This document shows positions 41,572 to 51,216 of a stretch of 64,000 nucleotides of DNA, one piece after another. Origin of the DNA: Akkermansiaceae bacterium UBA2381 (GTDB lineage: Bacteria > Verrucomicrobiota > Verrucomicrobiia > Verrucomicrobiales > DEV007). The stretch spans positions 82,263-146,262 of the forward strand of contig DDSV01000003.1 in assembly GCA_002344215.1 (NCBI GenBank). Reading direction: 5' to 3'. How positions within the stretch are numbered: position 1 is the first letter of the stretch; the number at the start of each line of letters is the position of its first letter. A program made the translations under genes and the position numbers. Below the pieces are notes generated by a model. It was given only the letters and a program-made list of their open reading frames with translations, searched no databases and was not told the origin of the DNA.

Positions 41572-42747
41572 ATGCCGACAGCCCTCCTCACGATTGAGTC
41601 TCTTTGTGCCGGACTTGGGATTCCGGACCGGGTGCTGAATTTCGAAGATGTCGCCGGAGGCCGGGTCGTTTTTGGTCCCGGCACGCTTTCCGTGATCGGC
41701 GTCGAGGCGGCCACATTAGGGGGGAAAAAGGTTCTCATTGTTACTGATCCCGGGATTGCCAGGACGGGAGCGGTCGGTCGGGCGGTTTCATCCCTCAAGG
41801 CGGAAGGGATCTCCGTGGCGGTGTACGACCAGGTGAGAGAGAATCCGACCACTGAAGATGTGGATCGGTGTGTCATGGCAGCTCGCGAATCCGGTGCGGA
41901 TCTGATTGTCGGTCTCGGTGGTGGTTCCAGTCTCGACACAGCCAAGGGCTGCAACTTCATTCTGACGAATGGCGGAAGGATGCACGATTACTGGGGGGTT
42001 GGAAAGGCGACGCAGCCCATGCTTCCCTTCATTGCTGTCCCGACGACTTCGGGAACGGGGAGCGAATGCCAGAGTTTTGCCCTCATCGCCGACGCCGAAA
42101 CGCATGCCAAAATGGCCTGTGGTGATCCGAAGGCGGCGGCTGCGCTCGCGATTCTCGATCCGGAACTGACGGTCACGATGCCGGCTGCAGTGACGGCCCA
42201 CACCGGAATCGATGCGATTGCCCACGCTCTTGAAACGGCGGTCTGCAACAAACGTTCTGAAATTTCCTCGGGCTATTCCGAAGCCGCATGGAAATTGCTC
42301 GACCGCGGTCTTGAGGAAGTGCTGAAGAATCCGGGCGATATTGTAGCCCGGGCCCGCATGCAGCTGGGCGCAGCCTTCGCGGGGACGGCGATTGAAAATT
42401 CGATGCTGGGAATTGCCCACTCCTGCGCCAATCCGCTCACGGCTCATTTTGGAATCGTTCACGGTCAGGCAGTCGGGACGATGCTGCCCTATGTCATTGA
42501 GTTTAACGAAAGCGATCCCGGGACAGCGGCGATTTACGCCTCACTGGCGGGAGGGGGACGGCTTTCGGATCGTGTCAGGGCTCACCTGGAACGCTCCTCG
42601 ATGGGCGCCACGCTGAGTGAACTTGGTGCGAATGAGGCAATGATCCCGCAATTGGCGGGGGAAGCTGCTGCTCAATGGACGGCCCGGTTTAATCCCGTTC
42701 CGGTGACTTCCGCTCTTCTTGAGGAAGTTTACCGTGCGGCATTCTGA
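41572..42747 (+). CDS. iron-containing alcohol dehydrogenase
   Basis: 391 residues. NAD-binding GGGSSLDTAKGCNFI, PTTSGTGSECQSFA, and the two metal motifs: VTAHTGIDAIAHALETAV and LGIAHSCANPLTAHFGIVHG, which hold the histidines and aspartate for Fe(II). The family converts aldehydes and alcohols with NAD(P). It is third in a row after an acid-activating protein and an aldehyde dehydrogenase, which suggests acid to aldehyde to alcohol reduction, or the reverse. It starts 19 bp after the ALDH gene. Confidence 0.9.
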   Translation: MPTALLTIESLCAGLGIPDRVLNFEDVAGGRVVFGPGTLSVIGVEAATLGGKKVLIVTDPGIARTGAVGRAVSSLKAEGISVAVYDQVRENPTTEDVDRCVMAARESGADLIVGLGGGSSLDTAKGCNFILTNGGRMHDYWGVGKATQPMLPFIAVPTTSGTGSECQSFALIADAETHAKMACGDPKAAAALAILDPELTVTMPAAVTAHTGIDAIAHALETAVCNKRSEISSGYSEAAWKLLDRGLEEVLKNPGDIVARARMQLGAAFAGTAIENSMLGIAHSCANPLTAHFGIVHGQAVGTMLPYVIEFNESDPGTAAIYASLAGGGRLSDRVRAHLERSSMGATLSELGANEAMIPQLAGEAAAQWTARFNPVPVTSALLEEVYRAAF

Positions 42748-42815
42748 TTTGCCTGCTACGGTCGGGCCGCAAGGTGCCATTTTTGAAAGGTCGCCTTTAG
42801 ATGGCGGGGTGGTAA

Positions 42816-44312
42816 ATGTTTGGCATTCAAATTGCTATGAGTGGACCGGTGAAAGAGCAGTTCGAGAATTATGCGGTGGAGGGCTTCTTCGACGAGGCAT
42901 TCTCGCGCGAGGAGAGCAAGTGCCGGACAATGTATTCCGAGGCGGTGAATTTTTTCTCCGGTCTTTCGGATGAGAGGATGAAGTCCAGTCTACGGTCGCT
43001 TGAGCGGACCTTCCTGAAACAGGGCGTGACATTCACGGTGTATTCGGACGGACAGGGGACCGAGAGAATTTTTCCTTTCGACCCTTTTCCGCGGATCATT
43101 CCGGCCGATGAATGGAGCATGATCGAGCGCGGTCTCCGTCAGCGGATCAAGGCGCTCAATCTGTTCCTTAAGGACATCTACTCGGATCGTCGGATTCTGA
43201 AAGAGAAGATCATGCCGGAGGAGTTGGTGAAAACCTCCAAGCACAACCGGGCCGAGTTTGCCGGGGTCAAGCTTCCGCACGACACTTACATCCACATTTG
43301 CGGCACCGACCTGATCCGCGATAACGATGGTCGCTACTGCGTTCTCGAGGATAACGGTCGCTGTCCCTCCGGTGTCTCCTACATGCTGGAAAACCGACTG
43401 GCGATGAAGAGGACGTTTCCTGAACTCTACCGGTCTTTGAATGTCGAGAGGGTGGACGACTACCCCAGAGAATTGCTCAAGATGCTCCGTTCTGTCTCGC
43501 CTCGGCAGCAGGATACCCCGGTTTGTGTTTTGCTTACGCCCGGGCAGTACAACAGCGCTTACTTTGAGCACACCTTCCTCGCCCAGCAAATGGGCATCGA
43601 GATTGTGGAAGGTCGAGACCTGATTGTCGACAATGATCGTGTCTACATGCACACGACCCGGGGTCTCGTTCAGGTCGACGTGATCTATCGCCGGATTGAT
43701 GACGATTTCCTCGATCCTCACTTTTTCCGTCGCGATTCCACGCTGGGGGTCCCCGATCTGATGAAGGCCTACCGTGCGGGGAATGTGACTCTGGTGAATG
43801 CCATCGGGACCGGGGTGGCGGACGACAAGGCGACCTATGCCTATGTGCCGGATATGATCCGCTTTTATCTTTCGGAAGAGCCCATCCTTCCTAACATTGA
43901 GACCTTTCTCGGGAGCCGTCCCGAGGAGCTCACCTACATGCTGGAAAAGATGGAGAACCTCGTCATCAAGGCGGTCGATGAAGCCGGGGGATACGGCATG
44001 CTTATTGGTCCTGCGGCGACGAAGGAGGAGGTTGCCGAGTTTCGTGAGAAGGTGAAGGCCAACCCCCGCGGATACATCGCCCAGCCGGTGATCTCTCTCT
44101 CCCGTCACCCCACCTTCTGCGATGGTGAGCTTGAGGGGCGTCACATCGATTTGCGGCCTTTTGTCCTCACCGGCGAGGAAACGGTGGTCATCCCGGGTGG
44201 ATTGACCCGGGTTGCGCTGCGCAAGGGGTCGCTGGTGGTGAACTCCTCGCAGGGCGGGGGGAGCAAGGATACCTGGGTGCTGAGAGACACCGCTGCCCCG
44301 GCTGAAGTGTAA
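42816..44312 (+). CDS. circularly permuted ATP-grasp protein (DUF404/DUF407 type)
   Basis: 498 residues, cytoplasmic. Typical of the circularly permuted ATP-grasp ligases: GTERIFPFDPFPRIIPADEW, LNLFLKDIYSDRRILKE, VLEDNGRCPSGVSYMLENR, PVCVLLTPGQYNSAYFEH, EGRDLIVDNDRVYMHTTRG, AGGYGMLIGPAATKEE and PGGLTRVALRKGS. Such proteins form amide bonds on peptides, in gene sets with alpha-E and transglutaminase proteins. Here the partner alpha-E gene follows in 20 bp. The ATG at 42816 has GGGGTGG before it; the ATG at 42837 (MSGPVKEQ) is an alternative. Confidence 0.88.
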   Translation: MFGIQIAMSGPVKEQFENYAVEGFFDEAFSREESKCRTMYSEAVNFFSGLSDERMKSSLRSLERTFLKQGVTFTVYSDGQGTERIFPFDPFPRIIPADEWSMIERGLRQRIKALNLFLKDIYSDRRILKEKIMPEELVKTSKHNRAEFAGVKLPHDTYIHICGTDLIRDNDGRYCVLEDNGRCPSGVSYMLENRLAMKRTFPELYRSLNVERVDDYPRELLKMLRSVSPRQQDTPVCVLLTPGQYNSAYFEHTFLAQQMGIEIVEGRDLIVDNDRVYMHTTRGLVQVDVIYRRIDDDFLDPHFFRRDSTLGVPDLMKAYRAGNVTLVNAIGTGVADDKATYAYVPDMIRFYLSEEPILPNIETFLGSRPEELTYMLEKMENLVIKAVDEAGGYGMLIGPAATKEEVAEFREKVKANPRGYIAQPVISLSRHPTFCDGELEGRHIDLRPFVLTGEETVVIPGGLTRVALRKGSLVVNSSQGGGSKDTWVLRDTAAPAEV

Positions 44313-44332
44313 TTATTTGACCGAAAGAGATC

Positions 44333-45319
44333 ATGCTTTCCCGTGTTGCTGAAAACCTTTACTGGATGAGCCGTTCCATCGAACGCGCCGACAATCTCGC
44401 GCGCCTCGTCGTGGCGCATCAGAGTGAGCTCCTCGATGCCACCTCCGAATTGCGGGGTGAGCATGCCTGGCATCCTCTCCTCGAAGTCACCTCCATGGGG
44501 GATGAGAATTCGAACGAGGATGTGGTTACCTACATGGTGAGTTCGAAGGGTAATCCGGACAGCATCATCAACTGTGTCTATCTTGCGAGAGAGAACGCCC
44601 GCGCCGTTCGGGACCAGATTTCAGAGGAGATGTGGCTCGAACTGAATGCCCTCTGGCTTGATCTGAAGAATATTCCGGTGACCGATCGGGACCGTCACAG
44701 CAAGATCTGCGAAATGACGATTCGTTCGGCCCTCCAGTTCCGGGGAATCGAAAACTCCTCCCTGCCGCGAACCGACGTGTGGGCCTTTGTCCAGCTCGGC
44801 GAATACCTTGAGCGCGCCGACAAGACCAGCCGCATCGTCGATCTTCCGCACTTCCTCCCGTCGCATGAGGTGGCTGCCGCGTGGAACACAATGCTGCGTG
44901 CCTGCAGCGCCACGGCGGAACACCGGCATCGTTACGGGGGGGAAGTGGATGCTTCGAGTGCCTCAACTCTGCTTCTCTTTTCCACGACCTTCCCTCGATC
45001 GGTTCGCTTCTGTGTCAGGATGATTGATGAACTGCTTCATCAGATCTCCGGAACCAGCGCCGGCGAATATCTCAATGAAGCGGAGCGCGCGACCGGAGCA
45101 CTTCTGGCTCGTCTCAACTTTTCAGGGGTGGAGGACATTGGAGCGATGGGCCTGCACGACTACGTCGATTCCATTCAAACCGACCTGAACCGGATCGGTT
45201 TTGAAATCATGCAGCGGTATTTTCTTCTGCGCCGGGATGCTCCGCCCGCCAGTGCGGAGGCTTACGTCAACAGCCGGATGCAGGCACAGGCAAGCATGCA
45301 GCAACAACAACAGCAGTGA
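44333..45319 (+). CDS. alpha-E domain protein
   Basis: 328 residues, all-helical. Family start MLSRVAENLYWMSRSIERAD, then LARENARAVRDQISEEMWLE, FVQLGEYLERADKTSRIVD and LHDYVDSIQTDLNRIGFEIM; the end is glutamine-rich. Alpha-E proteins always occur with the circularly permuted ATP-grasp proteins in this system and are thought to be a partner subunit. It starts 20 bp after that gene and is followed, after 30 bp, by the transglutaminase gene. Confidence 0.9.
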   Translation: MLSRVAENLYWMSRSIERADNLARLVVAHQSELLDATSELRGEHAWHPLLEVTSMGDENSNEDVVTYMVSSKGNPDSIINCVYLARENARAVRDQISEEMWLELNALWLDLKNIPVTDRDRHSKICEMTIRSALQFRGIENSSLPRTDVWAFVQLGEYLERADKTSRIVDLPHFLPSHEVAAAWNTMLRACSATAEHRHRYGGEVDASSASTLLLFSTTFPRSVRFCVRMIDELLHQISGTSAGEYLNEAERATGALLARLNFSGVEDIGAMGLHDYVDSIQTDLNRIGFEIMQRYFLLRRDAPPASAEAYVNSRMQAQASMQQQQQQ

Positions 45320-45349
45320 GCCTCCCCGGGATAACGGGTCAAATTACAC

Positions 45350-48300
45350 ATGTCAATTCACGCGGCTCTCTACCATCGCACCACCTACACCTTTGATAAG
45401 GAGGTCACGATCCATCCTCATATTGTCCGTTTGAGGCCGGCACCGCACTCGAGGACTCCCATTCTCTCCTACTCGCTGAGAATTGAACCGGCGGGCCATT
45501 TCATCAACTGGCAGCAGGATCCCTTCGGCAACTACCTCGCCCGACTTGTTTTCCCGGAGAAGGCCGACAAGCTGGAGATTGTGGTGGATCTGGTCGCCGA
45601 TTTGACGTCCGTCAACCCCTTCGACTTTTTCCTCGAAGAGCATGCCGAGCATTACCCCTTTTCCTATGATGAGGGCCTCACGAATGATCTGGCTGCCTAT
45701 TTTGTCAGAAGTGACTCCGCCCTGGGTCTCGATGAACTAGCCCGCGAGTTGATGCCGGAGAAACCGATCCGGACGATCGACTTTCTTGTTTCGGTGAATC
45801 AGAAGATTCAGCAGTTGATCGACTACAAGCTTCGTCTTGAAGTCGGGGTGCAGACCTGCGAGGAATCCCTGACTCTGCGCTCGGGTTCGTGCCGCGACTC
45901 GGCCTTTCTTCTCATGCAGCTTTTCCGGGCGATGGGAGTGGCTTCGCGGTTCGTTTCGGGATATCTCGTTCAGGTCGTGCCGGACGAAAAGCCGCTCGAA
46001 GGTCCCGCCGGTCCGACCGAGGACTTTACCGATCTGCACGCCTGGACCGAAGTCTATCTTCCCGGAGCGGGTTGGGTGGGGCTCGATCCGACCTCGGGCC
46101 TGTTCGCCGGGGAGGGCCATATCCCGCTTGCCTGCACACCCGAGCCCTCCAGCGCTGCGCCGGTATCCGGGGCGGTCGAACTTTGCGAGACAGAATTCGA
46201 TTTTGAGAATGTAGTGACCCGCCTCCATGAGGAGACCCGCGTCACGAAGCCCTATCTGGAGGAGGAATGGAGCGCCATCAACGCCCTCGGCCACGCCGTC
46301 GATCAGCGGCTCGTGGCGGGTGATGTGAGGTTGACGATGGGTGGAGAACCCACCTTTGTCTCGATCGATGACATGGACGGGGACGAGTGGAACACCACGG
46401 CTGACGGCGCGGCCAAACGCGACCGCGCCATTGAGCTGACGAGACGTCTCCGCGATGCCTTTGGACCGGGGGGCCTGATCTGGTTCGGGGAAGGGAAGTG
46501 GTATCCGGGGGAGCCGGTTCCGCGTTGGGCCTACGGAGTATTCTGGCGAAAGGATGGCTACCCGATGTGGCGGACCGCGACCTCTCTTGCCGATCCCTCA
46601 AAGCCGGGGCCATACACCTTCAAAGAGCCCGAGATTCTCGCGAAGGCGATTGCGGAGATCCTCCGGATACCCGAATCGTGTCTTCAACCGGCGCTGGAGG
46701 ATGTTGATTACTACCGCTGGAGGGCCGGGACCTTACCTCACTTCGAGAATGTTGAGGAGGCCGCCGAAGATGATTCGCTCGAACGGAGGACGCTGGCCAT
46801 GCTCGAAAAGCGGGGGCTCGATGTGCCGAGCGGTTTTGTTCTCCCCATGTTTCACGACAAGGTGAAAAAGCGGTGGATCGGTTCATCCTGGACCTTGAAA
46901 CGCGGAAAACTTTATCTCATTCCCGGATCTTCCGCGATGGGATTCCGACTCCCCCTTGATTCAATCCGCAAGGCGGGCAAGGAGGATATTCTCGACGAGC
47001 TTTCCCCGATCGAGGCCGAGTTTCCTCCTCTCAGCCCCGATCCCCTCAGTCCCTACGATGGGGGAATGGGAGAAGTCGGAATCGATGACGGATGGGTCCC
47101 CCGCACTGCTTTGACGATCGAGACGAGGGAGGGCCGTATCCATGTCTTTTTCCCCCCAACGGCCCGCCTCGAAGCCTATCTGGAATTGCTCGCGGCGGTG
47201 GAACTTGCGGCGACTCGCACGAACTTGCAGGTCATCATCGAGGGATACGAAGCCCCGTTTGATCCACGGATCGAGCGTTTGAAGGTGACTCCTGACCCCG
47301 GTGTGATCGAGGTCAATATCCACCCCTCGTCCAGCTGGAAGGAATTGGTGGAGAGAACGACGATCCTGGCCGAGGAGGCGCGCCTTTCCCGATTGGGGAC
47401 AGAGAAGTTCATGCTCGACGGCAGACATTCCGGCACCGGGGGCGGGAACCATGTCGTCATCGGGGGCCGGACCCCGGCCGATAGTCCCTTTCTCCGCCGC
47501 CCTGATCTCCTCGCCAGCCTTGTGGCCTACTGGCAAAATCACCCCGGCTTATCCTATCTTTTCTCAGGTCTCTTTATCGGACCGACCAGTCAGGCTCCGC
47601 GGGTCGACGAATCGCGGGACGATCGCCTTTTCGAACTCGACATCGCTCTCGCCACTCTGCGGAAAGGGGTCTCGAGTCCGTGGATGATTGACCGTATCAT
47701 GCGGCATCTTCTCACGGATCTGACGGGAAACACCCATCGTGCCGAGTTCTGCATTGATAAGCTGGCTTCACCTGATTCGGCGACCGGCCAGCTTGGTTTG
47801 TTGGAACTTCGGGCCTTTGAGATGCCTCCGCATCTGAGGATGTCGCTGGTGCAAAGTCTCCTCGTGCGTTCATTGGTCCTTCTATTTTGGGAGAAGCCTT
47901 TCCGCCACAATTCGGTGCGCTGGGGCACCGGCCTGCATGACCGGTTCATGCTGCCTCACTACGTGTGGGCGGACATCGTTGAAGTGTGTGAGGATCTCCA
48001 GGCCGGAGGTATTCCTTTCCCCAGTGAGTGGTTGAGACCCTTCCTTGAATTCCGTTTTCCAAAGTTCGGATCAGTCCATCACAGTGGGATCGATTTGGAA
48101 CTGCGCACCGCTCTTGAGCCCTGGCATGTTCTCGGTGAGGAATCGACCAGTCAGGGAACCGCCCGTTATGTCGACTCGTCATTGGAGCGGCTTCAGCTCC
48201 GGATCAATGGGATCACGGAGGGCCGTCATATCATTCTCTGCAATGGCCACCGCATTCCCCTGAAACCGACCGGGGTCAATGGAGAATGGGTGGGGGGAGT

Positions 48301-48694
48301 CCGCTTCAAAGCCTGGGACCCGCCTTCGGCGCTGCATCCGATGATTGCCGCCCAGTCGCCTCTCGTTTTTGACATTGTTGATGTTCGCAACCGGCGCTCT
48401 CTGGGCGGTTGTGTCTATCATGTCAGCCACCCTGGAGGAAGGAGTTACGAGACCTTTCCCGTCAATGCCCGCGAAGCCGAGTCGAGGCGTGTCGCGCGCT
48501 TCTGGAACGAGGGGCATACCGCCGGGGTTATTGAGACGGGGGCAGTCGGCGGTGGTGCCCCGACGGTGCTTTTTGAAGAATATAGAGGGCTTGGTGAAGT
48601 CCTCGTGGTGCCACCCGAAACGATCAGCTACGAGTTTCCGAAAACTTTGGATTTGCGGATGCCTTCCAGTTTGCAAGCCGGTGAAATGGACTAG
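45350..48694 (+). CDS. transglutaminase-DUF2126 fusion protein
   Basis: 1114 residues, large. N-terminal beta domain (YHRTTYTFDKEVTIHPHIV) and a transglutaminase-like thiol domain with C in TLRSGSCRDSAFLLM, H in TDLHAWTEVYLPGAGW and D in VGLDPTSGLFA; then a DUF2126 domain from about 290 on (LVAGDVRLTMGGEPTFVSID, WFGEGKWYPGEPVPRW, GSGNHVVIG-type GGGNHVVIGGRTP). The DUF2126 part resembles circular or amidoligase-related folds and is always found in this system. All of the C-H-D triad is present. Probably a peptidase or transamidase acting on the same peptide as the ATP-grasp ligase. Confidence 0.88.
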   Translation: MSIHAALYHRTTYTFDKEVTIHPHIVRLRPAPHSRTPILSYSLRIEPAGHFINWQQDPFGNYLARLVFPEKADKLEIVVDLVADLTSVNPFDFFLEEHAEHYPFSYDEGLTNDLAAYFVRSDSALGLDELARELMPEKPIRTIDFLVSVNQKIQQLIDYKLRLEVGVQTCEESLTLRSGSCRDSAFLLMQLFRAMGVASRFVSGYLVQVVPDEKPLEGPAGPTEDFTDLHAWTEVYLPGAGWVGLDPTSGLFAGEGHIPLACTPEPSSAAPVSGAVELCETEFDFENVVTRLHEETRVTKPYLEEEWSAINALGHAVDQRLVAGDVRLTMGGEPTFVSIDDMDGDEWNTTADGAAKRDRAIELTRRLRDAFGPGGLIWFGEGKWYPGEPVPRWAYGVFWRKDGYPMWRTATSLADPSKPGPYTFKEPEILAKAIAEILRIPESCLQPALEDVDYYRWRAGTLPHFENVEEAAEDDSLERRTLAMLEKRGLDVPSGFVLPMFHDKVKKRWIGSSWTLKRGKLYLIPGSSAMGFRLPLDSIRKAGKEDILDELSPIEAEFPPLSPDPLSPYDGGMGEVGIDDGWVPRTALTIETREGRIHVFFPPTARLEAYLELLAAVELAATRTNLQVIIEGYEAPFDPRIERLKVTPDPGVIEVNIHPSSSWKELVERTTILAEEARLSRLGTEKFMLDGRHSGTGGGNHVVIGGRTPADSPFLRRPDLLASLVAYWQNHPGLSYLFSGLFIGPTSQAPRVDESRDDRLFELDIALATLRKGVSSPWMIDRIMRHLLTDLTGNTHRAEFCIDKLASPDSATGQLGLLELRAFEMPPHLRMSLVQSLLVRSLVLLFWEKPFRHNSVRWGTGLHDRFMLPHYVWADIVEVCEDLQAGGIPFPSEWLRPFLEFRFPKFGSVHHSGIDLELRTALEPWHVLGEESTSQGTARYVDSSLERLQLRINGITEGRHIILCNGHRIPLKPTGVNGEWVGGVRFKAWDPPSALHPMIAAQSPLVFDIVDVRNRRSLGGCVYHVSHPGGRSYETFPVNAREAESRRVARFWNEGHTAGVIETGAVGGGAPTVLFEEYRGLGEVLVVPPETISYEFPKTLDLRMPSSLQAGEMD

Positions 48695-48702
48695 GTTGGC
48701 AG

Positions 48703-51216
48703 ATGAATGGGATCTCGCAGACCCTGACTGGAGTCGTCAGCGGACTGATCCCCCCGGAGCTCTATCGTCCGGGGCCGGGAACCCGTGACGAATCGGTCAA
48801 TTCAGACGGGACGGCGGTACCCGCATGGGCGGAGATTTTCGAGTCCTATCGCCGACACGGCGTCGGGGTGCTCAAAGACTGGCGCGAAGCCGCTCTCCGC
48901 ATTTCCCGCGACCGCGGACTCGCCTATCGGCCGGATTTGGGTGGCGGGGCCAGTTGGACCCTCGACCCGATTCCGTGGGTTTTCTCTCCGGAGGAGTGGC
49001 AACAGATTGAGACGGGAATCTCCCAGAAGCTGCGGCTTTCGGCAGCCATTCTGGCGGATATCTATGGGGAGCAGTCGTTGATAGAAAGAAGGCTCATTCC
49101 TGCCTCTATCATATTGAGTCATCGTGGGTTTTTACGCGCTCTTCATAATTATCCCCCGGGAGGAAAAGCCATTGGACTCGGGATGACGGCGTTTGACCTT
49201 GCCCGCGGGCCTGGAGGACGTGCCTACATCCTGAATGACCGCTTTGACTGCCCCTACGGACTCGGGGTGGCCTTGGAAAACCGGACCGTCGTGAACCGGG
49301 TCCTTCCGAATCTCTTTAGACGATGTCAGGTCCGGAGGATCGGATATTTTTTCAATGACTGGTTTAATTATCTCGCCGAGCAGGCTCCGGCGCACTCGGA
49401 CAACCCGCGCATTGTTATTCTCGATTCGAATAACGGAGGGGAAAGCTCCGAAATCAGCTTCCTTTCGAACTACTGCGGGATCACCCGGGTCGTGCCTTCT
49501 GATCTCACCGTGCGAAGTGCCAAAGTCTGGCTCAAATCGCTCAGCGGACTGAAGCCTGTCGATGTGATTTGGAAAACGACCTACGGACGCGACCTCGACC
49601 CGCTCGAAGCGAATCGTCGCAATCGTGCCGAGGGTATCACCGGTATCTTCGAAGCGCTTCGCGAATCGAATGTTGCGGTGGCCGGCCATCCGGGAGCTGA
49701 AGTTCTCCAGAGCCCCGGACTTTTTCCCTTCCTCGCGCCGATCTGCCGCGAAATTCTTGGAGAAGAGTTGATCCTTCCTCCTGCCGCGACCTGGTGGTGT
49801 GGAGAGAAGAAGGCGAGGCAGTATGTGATCGAGAATCTTTCCAAGATGGTCGTCAAATCGGTGGGGCATCATAGCGATTTCCATACCCGCTATGGTCAGC
49901 GGCTTTCGCAGACGGAACTGGCCGAGTTGAGAACGCAGATCGAGGCCGAGCCCGAGCGATATGTGGGGCAGGAGGAATTGAATATCTCCACCGTTCCGAC
50001 TTCGACCGAAGCCGGTCTCGTCCCCCGGAGTGCGGTGGTTCGCAGCTTTTCGTTTCTGGACGGGAAAGGGGAACCCCACGTCATGCCGGGTGGTCTCGGG
50101 AGAGTCAGTACGGCCGAAGGGGTGATCATTTCCACGAGGGAGTCCGGAGAATCGAAGGACATCTGGGTTCGCTCGCATCAACAGGATGCCCCCATCAGCA
50201 TCGCCCGGCGCCTTGAACAGTCCCGTGTCATCAGCCCGGAAGTCGTTCCCAGCCGCCGTGGCGAGAATCTTTACTGGGCGGGACGTTACGGTGAGCGGAC
50301 GGATTCCATTTCTCGCTTTGCCAATCGACTCGTCGTCGGTCGGAGTTCGGGGTTTTCCTACGGGAGGGACCTTGAGGCGAGGCATGAGAAGACGCTGCTC
50401 GAAGCTCTTTTCCGCATCTTTGAAGCGGAGCTCTGGATTGAGAAAGTGAAGGATCCCGAAGCGCGCCTGAATCTCATTCTGAACGACGAGAACTGTCCGG
50501 TCGGGGTCGGTCCGAATCTCAACAACTTTCATCGCGCGTGCATGGCGGCGAGGGAGGAATGGTCGGTGACCTCCATCCTCGCGATCGAGTCAGCCCGCGA
50601 CAAATGGTTCGAGGGAACAAAGGATTTTGAGTCTCCCTATCGCTATGAAGCCCAACTGGAAAATCTTGCGCTCAACCTCGCCGCGTTTCACGGATTGAAT
50701 CTGGACAGTATGACCCGGGACGAGGCCTGGGGGCTTCTCGATGCAGGCTGCCGGATTGAACGGATGTCGATTCTTGCCGGACTGCTAATTTATGTGTTGG
50801 AAGTCGACGAGCCGGAACCCATGGCCACTCTGCTGAACGAGTCGGTGCTCTTTGTCTCGGACAGTCTCGGAACCTATCAGAGCAAATTTCTCACCGTGCC
50901 AAAGACCGGCCTGACTCTCAAACTCCTGCTTGGAGAGGAAGACTATCCCCGATCCGTTCGCTATCTCCTGGAGAGGCTTGAAATCGTGCTGAAGAAACTC
51001 AAGGCTCCGGCGAAGAACCCGCACCCGATCGAGCGTATCAGTCCGATGAAGGATGAGCTTTTGCTTTTCCTTTCGAGCATCAGCCATGAGACCGGATCTC
51101 TCGCGGGGTCGCAGCAGGCCGCGCTGAGCTACCTCGTTTCCTTTCGACTTCAGTTGAAGGAACTGCACGACTACATCACCACTTCCTACTTCAGCCACGC
51201 GGGCTATCAGGGATGA
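48703..51216 (+). CDS. fused circularly permuted ATP-grasp and alpha-E protein
   Basis: 837 residues. Residues about 1-470 are a second ATP-grasp module (PWVFSPEEWQQIETGI, LSAAILADIYGEQSLIERRL, GVALENRTVVNRVLPN, MVVKSVGHHSD, GGLGRVSTAEGVI) and about 505-830 an alpha-E module (GENLYWAGRYGERTDSISRF, FHRACMAAREEWSVTSILAI, ESPYRYEAQLENLALNL). It is a natural fusion of the two separate genes located just upstream, in the same order. It starts 9 bp after the DUF2126 gene and overlaps the next gene by four bases. Confidence 0.9.
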   Translation: MNGISQTLTGVVSGLIPPELYRPGPGTRDESVNSDGTAVPAWAEIFESYRRHGVGVLKDWREAALRISRDRGLAYRPDLGGGASWTLDPIPWVFSPEEWQQIETGISQKLRLSAAILADIYGEQSLIERRLIPASIILSHRGFLRALHNYPPGGKAIGLGMTAFDLARGPGGRAYILNDRFDCPYGLGVALENRTVVNRVLPNLFRRCQVRRIGYFFNDWFNYLAEQAPAHSDNPRIVILDSNNGGESSEISFLSNYCGITRVVPSDLTVRSAKVWLKSLSGLKPVDVIWKTTYGRDLDPLEANRRNRAEGITGIFEALRESNVAVAGHPGAEVLQSPGLFPFLAPICREILGEELILPPAATWWCGEKKARQYVIENLSKMVVKSVGHHSDFHTRYGQRLSQTELAELRTQIEAEPERYVGQEELNISTVPTSTEAGLVPRSAVVRSFSFLDGKGEPHVMPGGLGRVSTAEGVIISTRESGESKDIWVRSHQQDAPISIARRLEQSRVISPEVVPSRRGENLYWAGRYGERTDSISRFANRLVVGRSSGFSYGRDLEARHEKTLLEALFRIFEAELWIEKVKDPEARLNLILNDENCPVGVGPNLNNFHRACMAAREEWSVTSILAIESARDKWFEGTKDFESPYRYEAQLENLALNLAAFHGLNLDSMTRDEAWGLLDAGCRIERMSILAGLLIYVLEVDEPEPMATLLNESVLFVSDSLGTYQSKFLTVPKTGLTLKLLLGEEDYPRSVRYLLERLEIVLKKLKAPAKNPHPIERISPMKDELLLFLSSISHETGSLAGSQQAALSYLVSFRLQLKELHDYITTSYFSHAGYQG

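Noticed and set aside
39030..42747. Bioluminescence (lux) operon
   Set aside because: Only LuxE-like and LuxC-like roles are plausible; no luciferase genes are present and the ALDH sequence is not clearly LuxC.
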